Source: Sphingobium sp. (lineage in GTDB: Bacteria > Pseudomonadota > Alphaproteobacteria > Sphingomonadales > Sphingomonadaceae). Taken from it: DNA of 64,000 nucleotides. The notes beneath the pieces are model-generated. The model had not been told where the DNA came from, made no database searches, and was given only the letters and a program-made list of their open reading frames with translations. Below are positions 25,433 through 33,796 of this stretch, in pieces. The DNA lies in NCBI GenBank assembly GCA_003248935.1, contig QFQF01000004.1, positions 1 to 64,000 of the forward strand. The letters are read 5' to 3'. Every line of letters begins with the position of its first letter. Position 1 is the stretch's first letter. A program made the position numbers and the translations under genes.

Positions 25433-26200
25433 ATGACCATGACTGACGCGCAGCTCGATCGCTACGCCCGCCACATCATCCTGAAGGAGATCGGCGGCGC
25501 GGGGCAGGCACGGCTGTTGTCGGCGCAGGTCGCGGTCATAGGCGCAGGCGGGATCGGCAGCCCGGCGATCCAGTATCTCGCCGCAGCCGGAGTCGGTTCG
25601 ATCCGGGTGATCGACGACGACACGGTCGCCCTCTCCAACCTCCAGCGCCAGACCCTGTTCGACACGGCCGATGTCGGACGGCCCAAGGCGGAGGCCGCGA
25701 TGAGCGCCATCGCCCGCCTGAACCCCGATGTTAAGCTGATCCCCATCAACACGCGGCTGACGGCGGACAATGCCGACGATCTGCTGCGCGACACCGACGT
25801 GGTGCTGGACGGGTGCGACAGCTTCGCGACGCGGCTCGCCGTGTCGGACGCGGCCACCCGGCTGCGCGTGCCGCTGGTGTCGGCCGCCGTTGGGCAGTTC
25901 GAGGGGCAGCTTGCCGTCTATCGCGGCTGGGAGGCGGACAAGCCCTGCTATCGTTGCCTGGTGGGCGAAGACCCCGCCCGGGCAGAGGCAAGTTGCGCCG
26001 ATCAGGGTGTGCTCGGCGCGCTGACCGGCGTCATGGGTAGCCTCGCCGCGCTGGAAACCATCCGCGCACTGGTCCCGTTTGGTGACGACAGCGCAGGCAA
26101 GCTGCTGCTCGCCGATACGCTGGCGCTGCGTTTCCGTACCCTTACGTTGCCCAAGGACCCCGCCTGCCCGGCCTGTGCCGTCGAACCGTGCGCCGCCTGA
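25433..26200 (+). CDS. moeB: MoeB/ThiF-family sulfur-carrier adenylyltransferase
   Basis: E1-like enzyme that adenylates the C-terminus of a small sulfur carrier (MoaD or ThiS). The 255 residues contain the nucleotide loop VAVIGAGGIGSPAIQYLAAA, the DDDTVALSNLQRQ segment with the Asp and Arg that hold ATP, GCDSFATRLAVSDA, a cysteine in EASCADQGVLGALTGVMG, and the zinc Cys pairs CYRC and CPAC. It lacks a C-terminal rhodanese domain. The GTG start of the next gene overlaps its last 13 bases. No molybdopterin or thiamine gene is adjacent, so the partner carrier cannot be told. Confidence 0.92.
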   Translation: MTMTDAQLDRYARHIILKEIGGAGQARLLSAQVAVIGAGGIGSPAIQYLAAAGVGSIRVIDDDTVALSNLQRQTLFDTADVGRPKAEAAMSAIARLNPDVKLIPINTRLTADNADDLLRDTDVVLDGCDSFATRLAVSDAATRLRVPLVSAAVGQFEGQLAVYRGWEADKPCYRCLVGEDPARAEASCADQGVLGALTGVMGSLAALETIRALVPFGDDSAGKLLLADTLALRFRTLTLPKDPACPACAVEPCAA

Positions 26201-26556
26201 GGATCGTCGTCCTGACGCCGGACGCGGAGCGCTTCCGAGGGGCATTGACGAGCGCCGCTGCCCAGGCCGCGCTGGGCGGCGAGGTGGCGATATTGCTGCA
26301 GCAGGATGCGGTCGCCCTGCTGGCGCGCGGGGTCGATGCAGCCCCCAGCGACGCACGTCACGCCGCAGCGGGGCTCCCCACGCTCCCGGCCCTGCTCGAT
26401 GAAGCGCTGGGACTGGGGGTCGCGGTCACTGCGTGCCAGAGCGGCCTGACGTTGACGGGCATCACAGCAGATACGCTCGATCGCCGGATCGAAATCGGGG
26501 GCCCTGTCAGCTTCTTGCAGAAAATGACGGACGCGGACCGGCTGCTGCTGGTCTGA
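26188..26556 (+). CDS. DsrE-like small protein
   Basis: A 122-residue protein starting at GTG 26188, inside the last codons of moeB (13 bp overlap). The strand pattern IVVLTPDAERF, a middle region with VAILLQQDAVALL, and GVAVTACQSGLTLTGI, which has one Cys, fit the DsrE/DsrF-like fold, in which such a Cys carries persulfide sulfur. Overlap with an E1-like sulfur-activating enzyme supports a role in sulfur transfer, but this is inference. An alternative is a plain hypothetical. No stronger start exists in frame. Confidence 0.7.
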   Translation: MRRLRIVVLTPDAERFRGALTSAAAQAALGGEVAILLQQDAVALLARGVDAAPSDARHAAAGLPTLPALLDEALGLGVAVTACQSGLTLTGITADTLDRRIEIGGPVSFLQKMTDADRLLLV

Positions 26557-26562
26557 AAAATC

Positions 26563-27201
26563 TCAGCCCGCCGGCTTCACCCGGGAAAAGCGGAAGACGG
26601 TTGCGGGCGGGAAATTACGCACGGTCTGCCCGACCCGCGTCACCTCCAGCCCGAGCAGCGACAAAACCTCGCGGCTGACCGGAGAGCGCATCGAATAAGT
26701 GAACTGGATGAACGCGCCGCCTTCAGCCAGCAGCGAGAACGCCTCCGACAGGATCGCGATATGCATCGCCTTGTCCATTGCCAGCAGCGGCAGGCCACTG
26801 ATCACCGTCTGATAGTCACCCGGACTGCCCGCCGCGATCGCGGACACGGACTGGGCCGGCACCTCAAGGATCGACACCGCCGGGAAATGGCGGCGCAGGT
26901 TCCGCGCGAAGGCCGGATTGATTTCCACGACCTCCACCTTCTCCGCCGGAAGGCCGGTGGCGAGGATAGCCCGCGTGAACACCCCGGTGCCACCGCCAAG
27001 CTCCATCACCCGGCCACCATCGGGCGCGATGCCGCGCACCATCAAACGGGCGAGATAGCGGCTTGAGGGCACGACCGACGCCGTCTGGCGCGGCTTGCGC
27101 ACCCATGCGGCGAGAAAATCGAGATAGTCGGAGGCCGTCGTACGGTTCTCCTCGGCGCAATTGATGGTGGCAGCACGGATCCGCTTGAACTTCTGCTGCA
27201 T
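26563..27201 (-). CDS. PmtA-like SAM-dependent methyltransferase
   Basis: Class I SAM methyltransferase of 212 residues. FLAAWVRKPRQTASVVPSSR (near residues 29-48) is typical of phospholipid N-methyltransferases of the PmtA type, which methylate phosphatidylethanolamine. The SAM motif is VMELGGGTGVFTRAI and VEVVEINPAF is the acidic loop. The C-terminus, RNFPPATVFRFSR, is also PmtA-like. rRNA adenine dimethylases share parts of this pattern, but the short length and VVPSS favour PmtA. No good Shine-Dalgarno precedes the ATG. It is convergent with the DsrE-like gene (6 bp) and lies in front of lysR with a 36 bp gap. Confidence 0.82.
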   Translation of the reverse strand: MQQKFKRIRAATINCAEENRTTASDYLDFLAAWVRKPRQTASVVPSSRYLARLMVRGIAPDGGRVMELGGGTGVFTRAILATGLPAEKVEVVEINPAFARNLRRHFPAVSILEVPAQSVSAIAAGSPGDYQTVISGLPLLAMDKAMHIAILSEAFSLLAEGGAFIQFTYSMRSPVSREVLSLLGLEVTRVGQTVRNFPPATVFRFSRVKPAG

Positions 27202-27237
27202 GATCGCGACGGCGACGCTCCCTTTGCTCTTTCCTTG

Positions 27238-28149
27238 TCAGGACTTAGCGGCATGGAGAGCATCCGTCGATAGGGACGCCAGCGATTCCACCCTTTCCTG
27301 AAGCCATCCGGCGACAGCGGCGATGCGGGCGAGCCCTCGCATGTCATCATGCGTGACCAGCCAGAAGCTGCGCAACAGAGTGACGTCGCGCGCGAGCACA
27401 TTGGTAAGCCGGGTGTCACGCTGCCCGATGAATTCGGGCAATATCGCGATCCCGGCCCCTTCCGCGACCATTCGGTGCTGCGCGTTGATACTCGTGGAAC
27501 GCAACTGCGCCTCCAGCCCTGCCGCGACCTCCCCCAGATAATCCAGTTCGGGGGACGGATTGAACTCGGGAACATAGCCGATCAGCGTATGGCCACGCAG
27601 CGCCATGCGGTCGGCGGGCATTCCATGCCGCTTCAGATAGGCCGGCGTTGCATACAGATGCAGGCGGTAGTCACCCAGACGCCGGACGGACAGGCGGCCG
27701 CGTTGCGGGCGCGCGAGCATGACCGCCATGTCCGCCTCCCGCTTGGACGGGTTGAGGAAACCGGTGCCGGTGACGATGTCGAGGCGGATGCCGGGATTGC
27801 GCGCGTGGAAATCCGCCACGCCCGGCGCCAGCACCCAGGTACCGAACCCTTCCGCGACGGAGACGCGGACCTGTCCGGTCAGGCGATGGGTTTCTCCCCT
27901 CACCTCGGCCATGGCCGAGAGGGTGGCGCTCTCCACCGTCTCGGCATAGGCAAAGAGCATCTGGCCCCGCGCCGTCAGCAACCGCTCGCCGCTCGACACT
28001 TCGAACAGGTCGGCATCCAGCGCACGATCCAGCCGGGCGAGCCTGCGGGCGATGGTCGTCGCGTCCATGTCCAGTGCGCGTGCGGCCGGAGCCAGCTTGC
28101 GCGCCCGGGCGACGGCCAGGAATATCCTCAGGTCATCCCAATCGAACAC
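27238..28149 (-). CDS. LysR-family transcriptional regulator
   Basis: A 303-residue LysR regulator, probably of the divergent valine-degradation operon. The winged HTH (FDWDDLRIFLAVARARKLAP, then AARALDMDATTIARRLARLD) is at residues 2-50. The C-terminal effector domain follows. GTG at 28149 is chosen because GGAAGGAGAGGG lies immediately upstream; the TTG at 28167 extends the frame by six residues but would bury that site. The intergenic gap to mmsA is 120 bp and holds two palindromes (28162-28175 and 28196-28219). The inducer is unknown. Confidence 0.92.
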   Translation of the reverse strand: MFDWDDLRIFLAVARARKLAPAARALDMDATTIARRLARLDRALDADLFEVSSGERLLTARGQMLFAYAETVESATLSAMAEVRGETHRLTGQVRVSVAEGFGTWVLAPGVADFHARNPGIRLDIVTGTGFLNPSKREADMAVMLARPQRGRLSVRRLGDYRLHLYATPAYLKRHGMPADRMALRGHTLIGYVPEFNPSPELDYLGEVAAGLEAQLRSTSINAQHRMVAEGAGIAILPEFIGQRDTRLTNVLARDVTLLRSFWLVTHDDMRGLARIAAVAGWLQERVESLASLSTDALHAAKS

Positions 28150-28269
28150 GCCCTCTCCTTCCTGCAATTTTGCAGCCTATTGATGCATTCGTGCACCATT
28201 GCGTGCAAATTCGCAATGGTCCAGAACGCTGGCACGACTCCCAAGTCTCAAGAGAGGAATGCCATCATC
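28150..28269. promoter_or_regulatory. lysR-mmsA divergent promoter region with two palindromes
   Basis: CTGCAA-TT-TTGCAG at 28162-28175 is a perfect palindrome immediately before lysR. CCATTGCG-N8-CGCAATGG at 28196-28219 is a perfect 8 bp inverted repeat in the middle. Either may be the LysR-type operator (T-N11-A type), which would couple autoregulation with control of mmsA. AGAGAGGAA at 28251-28259 is the likely ribosome-binding site for mmsA. Confidence 0.65.
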
Positions 28270-29766
28270 ATGCGTGAGATTCCGCACAAGCTTGCCTTTG
28301 CCTATAATGACGGGACCGCCCGGTACCGCGATGTCTTCGATCCCAACAATGGCGGCGTGCAGGCACGCGTGACGCTGGGCGACGCAGCGCTCCTCGACCG
28401 GGCCGTCGCGGCCGCGAGGAAAGCGCAGCCCGAATGGGCGGCCGTCAACCCGCAGCGCCGCGCCCGCGTCATGTTCAACTTCAAGGCGCTGGTCGAGAAG
28501 AACATGGACGAGTTGGCCCACCTGCTCTCCTCCGAGCATGGCAAGGTGATCGCGGATTCGAAGGGCGACATTCAGCGCGGGCTGGAGGTCATCGAATTCT
28601 GCTGCGGCATCCCGCATGTCCTGAAGGGCGAATATACGCAGGGCGCCGGGCCGGGCATCGACGTCTATTCGATGCGCCAGCCGATCGGCATCGGCGCGGG
28701 CATCACCCCGTTCAATTTCCCGGCGATGATCCCGCTGTGGATGTCCGGCGTCGCGATCGCGACCGGCAACGCCTTCATCCTCAAGCCCTCCGAGCGCGAC
28801 CCGTCCGTGCCGGTGCGTCTCGCCGAACTGTTCCTTGAGGCCGGCCTTCCCGAGGGCATCCTGCAGGTCGTGCAGGGCGACAAGGAGATGGTCGACGCCA
28901 TCCTCGACCATCCGGAGATCAAGGCCGTAAGCTTCGTCGGATCGTCCGACATCGCCCATTATGTCTACAAACGCGGCGTCGACGCCGGCAAGCGCGTGCA
29001 GGCCATGGGCGGCGCGAAGAATCACGGCATCGTCATGCCCGACGCCGACCTTGATCAGGTCGTAGCCGACCTGTCCGGCGCGGCCTTCGGCTCGGCGGGC
29101 GAGCGCTGTATGGCGCTGCCCGTCGTGGTGCCGGTCGGCGAGAAGACCGCCGTTGCGCTGCGCGAGAAGCTGATCCCCGCGATCAACGCGCTGCGTGTCG
29201 GCGTGTCGACCGACGCGGAGGCGCATTACGGCCCGGTCGTCACCGCCGCGCACAAGGCGAAGATCGAGCAATGGATCCAGACCGGCGTGGATGAGGGCGC
29301 AGAACTGGTCGTCGACGGTCGCGGTTTCACCTTGCAGGGGCATGAGGACGGCTTCTTCGTCGGCCCGACGCTGTTCGATCACGTCACCACCGACATGGCC
29401 GCCTATAAGGAAGAGATTTTCGGTCCGGTCCTCCAGATGGTCCGTGCCGAGAGCTTCGAGGAGGCGATCTCCCTTCCCACCAAGCACCAATATGGCAACG
29501 GCGTCGCCCTGTTCACCCGCAACGGCCACGCCGCCCGCGAATTCGCGGCGCGGGTCGACGTCGGCATGGTCGGCATCAACGTGCCGATTCCGGTGCCCGT
29601 CGCCTATCACAGCTTCGGCGGCTGGAAGCGCTCCGCCTTCGGCGACACCAACCAGCACGGCATGGAGGGCGTCAAATTCTGGACCAAGATGAAGACCGTC
29701 ACGCAGCGCTGGCCCGATGGCGGCGCGAGCGGCGACAGCGCCTTCATCATCCCGACGATGGGGTGA
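28270..29766 (+). CDS. mmsA: Methylmalonate-semialdehyde dehydrogenase (CoA-acylating)
   Basis: Final step of distal valine degradation: oxidises methylmalonate semialdehyde to propionyl-CoA with CoA and NAD. The 498 residues match the family length. Landmarks are PFNFPAMIPLWM, NAFILKPSERDPS (NAD-binding Lys), SFVGSSDIAHYVY, and the catalytic Cys in FGSAGERCMALPVVV, a typical MmsA context. ATG at 28270 follows GAGAGGAA; the open frame upstream belongs to the lysR shadow. It is the first gene of a five-gene operon (mmsA, acyl-CoA dehydrogenase, hydrolase, hydratase, mmsB). Confidence 0.96.
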   Translation: MREIPHKLAFAYNDGTARYRDVFDPNNGGVQARVTLGDAALLDRAVAAARKAQPEWAAVNPQRRARVMFNFKALVEKNMDELAHLLSSEHGKVIADSKGDIQRGLEVIEFCCGIPHVLKGEYTQGAGPGIDVYSMRQPIGIGAGITPFNFPAMIPLWMSGVAIATGNAFILKPSERDPSVPVRLAELFLEAGLPEGILQVVQGDKEMVDAILDHPEIKAVSFVGSSDIAHYVYKRGVDAGKRVQAMGGAKNHGIVMPDADLDQVVADLSGAAFGSAGERCMALPVVVPVGEKTAVALREKLIPAINALRVGVSTDAEAHYGPVVTAAHKAKIEQWIQTGVDEGAELVVDGRGFTLQGHEDGFFVGPTLFDHVTTDMAAYKEEIFGPVLQMVRAESFEEAISLPTKHQYGNGVALFTRNGHAAREFAARVDVGMVGINVPIPVPVAYHSFGGWKRSAFGDTNQHGMEGVKFWTKMKTVTQRWPDGGASGDSAFIIPTMG

Positions 29767-29810
29767 TGATGCGTGCCGGACAACAGCCGGCATGATGGAG
29801 ACAGGAGAGT

Positions 29811-30953
29811 ATGAGCCAGTTCGACCTTACCGACGACCAGCGCGAGATTCAGGATCTCGCGCGCCGGTTCACTGCCGACGCGATCACGCCGCACGCCGCC
29901 GAATGGGATGAGAAGCATATCTTCCCCCGCGACACGATCCGGGCGGCGGCCGAGCTCGGCTTCGGCGGCATTTATGTCTCTGAAGACAGCGGCGGCATTG
30001 GTCTTGGCAGACTTGAGGCCGCGCTGATCATGGAAGCCATGGCCTATGGCTGCCCGGCGACCAGCGCCTTCGTGTCGATCCACAACATGGCATCGTGGAT
30101 GATCGATCGCTTCGGCAGCCAGACGCTGAAGGACAGGTACTTGCCTTCGATGGTGCCGATGGAGCGCATGGGCAGCTATTGCCTGACCGAGGCCGGATCG
30201 GGCTCCGACGCGGCGACACTCAAGAGCCGCGCTGTACGGGACGGCGATCATTACGTCGTTACCGGCTCGAAACAGTTCATCTCCGGCGGCGGCGAGAACG
30301 AAATCTACGTCACCATGGTCCGCACGGGCGAAGATGGGCCGAGGGGCATTTCCTGCCTCGTCATTGAAAAGGACATGCCCGGCGTCAGCTTCGGCGCGCA
30401 GGAAAGGAAGCTGGGCTGGCACGCCCAGCCGACCGCTCAGGTCAATTTCGACGGCGTGCGCGTGCCCGTCGACAATCTGGTCGGCGCAGAGGGCGAAGGC
30501 TTCCGTATCGCCATGATGGGCCTCGACGGTGGACGTCTCAATATCGGCGCCTGCTCGCTGGGCGGGGCGCAGCGCTGCCTGGACGAGGCCATCGCCTACA
30601 CGAAGGACCGCAAGCAGTTCGGTCAGGCCATCGCCGATTTTCAGGCGACGCAATTCACCCTCGCCGACATGGAAACCGAATTGCAGGCGGCGCGCACGCT
30701 GCTCTATGCCGCCGCCGTCAAGGTGACGGACAACGCGCCCGACAAGACCCGCTTCGCCGCAATGGCCAAGCGCCTTGCGACCGACACCGGTTCGGCCGTG
30801 GTCGACCGCGCGCTGCAGTTGCACGGCGGCTACGGCTATCTGATGGACTATCCGGTCGAACGCTTCTGGCGTGATCTGCGTGTCCACTCGATCCTTGAAG
30901 GCACCAATCAGGTCATGCGCATGATCATCGCGCGGGACATGCTGCGCCAATGA
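29811..30953 (+). CDS. Acyl-CoA dehydrogenase, probable isobutyryl-CoA dehydrogenase
   Basis: FAD-dependent dehydrogenase of 380 residues. Family motifs are GSYCLTEAGSGSDAATLKS, VTGSKQFISGGGENEIYVTM, DRKQFGQAIADFQATQF, the flavin signature QLHGGYGYLMDYPVERFWRD, and the C-terminal SILEGTNQVMRMIIARDML, with the catalytic Glu in LEGTNQV. By position between mmsA and the hydroxyisobutyryl-CoA hydrolase, isobutyryl-CoA is the likely substrate; substrate specificity is inference. AGGAGAG precedes the ATG. The TGA overlaps the ATG of the next gene by 4 bp (ATGA). Confidence 0.94.
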   Translation: MSQFDLTDDQREIQDLARRFTADAITPHAAEWDEKHIFPRDTIRAAAELGFGGIYVSEDSGGIGLGRLEAALIMEAMAYGCPATSAFVSIHNMASWMIDRFGSQTLKDRYLPSMVPMERMGSYCLTEAGSGSDAATLKSRAVRDGDHYVVTGSKQFISGGGENEIYVTMVRTGEDGPRGISCLVIEKDMPGVSFGAQERKLGWHAQPTAQVNFDGVRVPVDNLVGAEGEGFRIAMMGLDGGRLNIGACSLGGAQRCLDEAIAYTKDRKQFGQAIADFQATQFTLADMETELQAARTLLYAAAVKVTDNAPDKTRFAAMAKRLATDTGSAVVDRALQLHGGYGYLMDYPVERFWRDLRVHSILEGTNQVMRMIIARDMLRQ

Positions 30954-32035
30954 CCGATGAGGTCCTGACATTCGTGGAAGGCGCAGTCGGGCGCATCCGC
31001 CTCAACCGGCCAAGGGCGATCCATGCGCTGACGCCGGGCATGTGCGAAGCGATCAACGCCGCCCTGCTCGCATGGCGGCATGATGACGCCGTGGTCGCGG
31101 TGATGATCGACCATCGTCCGGCGCCGGACGGCGACCCGAAACTGTCGCGGGGCTTCTGTGCCGGAGGCGACATCGCCCTGATCGCGAACAGCGCGAAGGG
31201 TGACGGGACGGAAGCCGAGCATTTCTTTTTCGTCGAATATCGGATGAACCATCTGCTGTTCGTCTACGAAAAGCCGATCGTCGCGTTTATCGACGGCATC
31301 ACCATGGGCGGAGGCGTGGGCCTGTCCCTGCCCGCGCGTTATCGCGTCGCGACCGAGCGGACAGTCCTTGCCATGCCGGAAACCGGTATCGGCCTGTTCC
31401 CCGACGTCGGCGGCGGCTGGTTCCTGCCGCGCCTGCCCGGACGCATCGGCGCCTTCCTTGCGACGACCGGCGGGCGGATCGACGGCGCCGACGCGAAGGC
31501 CATCGGCATGGCGACTCATTATATGCCGTCGCCTCGACTGGAGAGTGTGAAGGCTGATATTCTCGCCGATCCGGCCGCGATCGACACGATCCTGGACACG
31601 GCGGCGGAAGCGCCTCCTCCCTCCCAACTGGAAGCCGTCCGGACCGCGATCGACACCCTGTTCGCCTCCGATCGTTACGAGGATATCCTCGCCGCGTTGC
31701 GGGCCGACGGATCGGAATGGACGGAAAAGCAGCTTGCCGTGCTCGCGACCAAATCGCCGCAGACGGTCAAGGTGGCGCTGCGGCAGTTGCGGGAGGGCGC
31801 CGCCTTCACCGATTTCGCCGACAATATGCGCAACGAATACCGGATCGCATGCCACGTCATTCGTCGCCCTGACTTCGTGGAGGGTGTGCGCGCGGTCATC
31901 ATGGACAAGGACAATGCGCCCCGGTGGGAGCCCGCGACGCCGGAAGCTGTTACGGACGCGCTCGTCGATTCGCTGTTCGCGCTGCTTCCGCCGGACAGGG
32001 AATGGACACCGTTTCCGGAACTCATGGAGACCTGA
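30950..32035 (+). CDS. 3-hydroxyisobutyryl-CoA hydrolase (crotonase fold)
   Basis: Thioesterase of the crotonase superfamily that releases 3-hydroxyisobutyrate in valine degradation. The 361-residue length is that of HIBCH, longer than an ordinary enoyl-CoA hydratase. FCAGGDIALIAN forms the first oxyanion region, ITMGGGVGLSLPARYRVATE the second, and LAMPETGIGLFPDVGGGWFL holds the catalytic Glu of the family. It begins in the ATGA overlap with the dehydrogenase and is followed after 5 bp by the hydratase, so all four genes up to here form a tight unit. Confidence 0.93.
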   Translation: MTDEVLTFVEGAVGRIRLNRPRAIHALTPGMCEAINAALLAWRHDDAVVAVMIDHRPAPDGDPKLSRGFCAGGDIALIANSAKGDGTEAEHFFFVEYRMNHLLFVYEKPIVAFIDGITMGGGVGLSLPARYRVATERTVLAMPETGIGLFPDVGGGWFLPRLPGRIGAFLATTGGRIDGADAKAIGMATHYMPSPRLESVKADILADPAAIDTILDTAAEAPPPSQLEAVRTAIDTLFASDRYEDILAALRADGSEWTEKQLAVLATKSPQTVKVALRQLREGAAFTDFADNMRNEYRIACHVIRRPDFVEGVRAVIMDKDNAPRWEPATPEAVTDALVDSLFALLPPDREWTPFPELMET

Positions 32036-32040
32036 CAGAT

Positions 32041-32820
32041 ATGGCTTACGAAACCATCCTGGTCGAACAGCGCGACGCCGTGACGCTGATCACCCTCAAC
32101 CGTCCGCAGGCGCTGAACGCGCTCAACAGCCAGGTGCTGAAAGACCTGTCCGCCGCCTTCGCCGCCTATGAAGCCGATCCGGGCCAGCGCTGCGCGGTGC
32201 TGACCGGCAGCGGCGAGAAGGCCTTCGCTGCGGGCGCAGACATCAAGGAGATGGCGGACAAGCCCGCCGCCGACTTCTTCCTCGACGATTTCTTTTCCGG
32301 CTGGCAGGCGAACGTCGTCTCCACGCGCAAGCCCTGGATCGCGGCCGTCAACGGCTTCGCGCTCGGCGGCGGCTGTGAACTGGCGATGATGGCGGATTTC
32401 ATCATCGCGTCGGACAGCGCGAAATTCGGGCAGCCGGAGGTCAAGCTGGGCGTGGCGCCGGGCATGGGCGGATCGCAGCGCCTGACCCGCGCGGTGGGCA
32501 AGGCGAAGGCTATGGAGATGTGCCTGACCGGCCGGATGATGGACGCCGCGGAAGCGGAACGCAGTGGCCTGGTTGCGCGTGTGGTGCCTGCCGCCGACCT
32601 GCTGGACGACGCACTCAAGTCCGCTGCGCTGATCGCATCGATGCCGCCGATGGCCGCGATGGTGAACAAGGAAATGGTCAACCTCGCGTTCGAGAGCAAC
32701 CTGACGCAGGCGATCCAGATCGAACGGCGCCTGTTCCAGATCCTGACCGCGACCCAGGACAAGCAGGAAGGCATGGCCGCGTTCGTCGAGAAACGGCAGG
32801 GCGTCTGGAAAGGGCGCTGA
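32041..32820 (+). CDS. Enoyl-CoA hydratase
   Basis: A 259-residue crotonase that probably hydrates methacrylyl-CoA in this pathway. AYETILVEQRDAVTLITLNR at the N-terminus, KAFAAGADIKEMADK for the first oxyanion loop, GFALGGGCELAMMADFIIAS for the second, and FGQPEVKLGVAPGMGGSQRL carry the two catalytic Glu regions (GGCELA and QPEVKLG). ATG at 32041 is five bases after the hydrolase stop; a longer frame exists but reads through the previous gene. mmsB follows after 49 bp with its own AGAGGAGAGG ribosome-binding site. Confidence 0.94.
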   Translation: MAYETILVEQRDAVTLITLNRPQALNALNSQVLKDLSAAFAAYEADPGQRCAVLTGSGEKAFAAGADIKEMADKPAADFFLDDFFSGWQANVVSTRKPWIAAVNGFALGGGCELAMMADFIIASDSAKFGQPEVKLGVAPGMGGSQRLTRAVGKAKAMEMCLTGRMMDAAEAERSGLVARVVPAADLLDDALKSAALIASMPPMAAMVNKEMVNLAFESNLTQAIQIERRLFQILTATQDKQEGMAAFVEKRQGVWKGR

Positions 32821-32869
32821 CCCGGCGCGCCGACGCACGGCGCCAGGAACAGAGGAGAGGAAGCGGAAG

Positions 32870-33748
32870 ATGAGCGGCACCATCGCCTTTATCGGGCTGG
32901 GCAACATGGGTGGCGGCATGGCCGCCAACCTCCTGAAAAACGGCTATGCCGTCCGCGCCTTCGACCTGTCGGAAGAGGCGCTGGAGAGAGCCGTCGCGGC
33001 TGGCGCGACCCGATGCGCCAGCGCGGCGGAGACGGTCGCGGGCGCGGATGCGGTCGTCACGATGCTGCCCGCGGGCAAGCATGTCGAGGCCGTCTACACG
33101 GGCGAGGTGTTCGACGCGGCAGCGCCCGGCACGCTGTTCCTCGACTGTTCGACGATCGACGTCACAACCGCGCGCCGGGTCGTCGCGGCTGCGGTCGAAC
33201 GGGGTTTCGCAATGGTCGACGCGCCGGTCTCCGGCGGTATCGCGGCGGCGAACGGCGGCACCCTGACCTTCATGGTCGGCGGCGAGGATGGTGCCTTTGC
33301 CAATGCGAAGCCCATCCTCTCGGCCATGGGGAAAGCCGTGATCCACGCGGGCGGCGCGGGCAACGGACAGGCGGCCAAGATTTGCAACAACATGCTGCTC
33401 GGCGCGACGATGGTCGCGACCTGCGAAGCCTTCGCCATGGCGCGGAAGATCGGCCTCGATCCGCAGACTTTCTATGACATATCCAGCGTGTCCTCCGGCC
33501 AGAGCTGGTCGATGACCAGCTATTGCCCGGTGCCCGGCGTCGGCCCGCAGAGCCCCGCCGACAACGGCTATCAGGGTGGCTTCGCCGTCGCGCTGATGCT
33601 GAAGGACCTGAAGCTCGCGACCGAGGCGGCGGCATCGGTCAACGCGTCCGTACCCATGGGTAATGCCGCGGAAGCACTCTACCAGCTTCTCGCCAACAAG
33701 GGCGAAGGCGGTCGCGACTTCTCGTCGATGATCGAGTTGCTGGACTGA
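32870..33748 (+). CDS. mmsB: 3-hydroxyisobutyrate dehydrogenase
   Basis: NAD-dependent oxidation of 3-hydroxyisobutyrate to methylmalonate semialdehyde, the substrate of MmsA. The 292 residues have the N-terminal IAFIGLGNMGGGMAANLLKN dinucleotide fold, FLDCSTIDVTTARRV, the substrate loop VDAPVSGGIAAANGGTLTFM, and the catalytic Lys region GNGQAAKICNNMLLGATM. All are diagnostic of the beta-hydroxyacid dehydrogenase family, HIBADH branch. A strong purine-rich ribosome-binding site lies upstream. It closes the operon; the terminator hairpin at 33759 starts 11 bp after the stop. Confidence 0.95.
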   Translation: MSGTIAFIGLGNMGGGMAANLLKNGYAVRAFDLSEEALERAVAAGATRCASAAETVAGADAVVTMLPAGKHVEAVYTGEVFDAAAPGTLFLDCSTIDVTTARRVVAAAVERGFAMVDAPVSGGIAAANGGTLTFMVGGEDGAFANAKPILSAMGKAVIHAGGAGNGQAAKICNNMLLGATMVATCEAFAMARKIGLDPQTFYDISSVSSGQSWSMTSYCPVPGVGPQSPADNGYQGGFAVALMLKDLKLATEAAASVNASVPMGNAAEALYQLLANKGEGGRDFSSMIELLD

Positions 33749-33758
33749 TCGTCATGAC

Positions 33759-33790
33759 GGCATCGCCTCCGGATCACCGGAGGCGATGCC
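33759..33790. terminator. Perfect bidirectional terminator hairpin
   Basis: GGCATCGCCTCCGG, loop ATCA, CCGGAGGCGATGCC: a perfect 14 bp stem with a tetraloop between the convergent mmsB and TonB-receptor genes. It has no T-run on either side, so ending efficiency is inferred. Confidence 0.85.
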
Positions 33791-33796
33791 CGATGG

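Noticed and set aside
28177..29793. 538-codon minus-strand frame antisense to mmsA.
   Set aside because: Composition follows codon positions of mmsA; no recognisable protein features.
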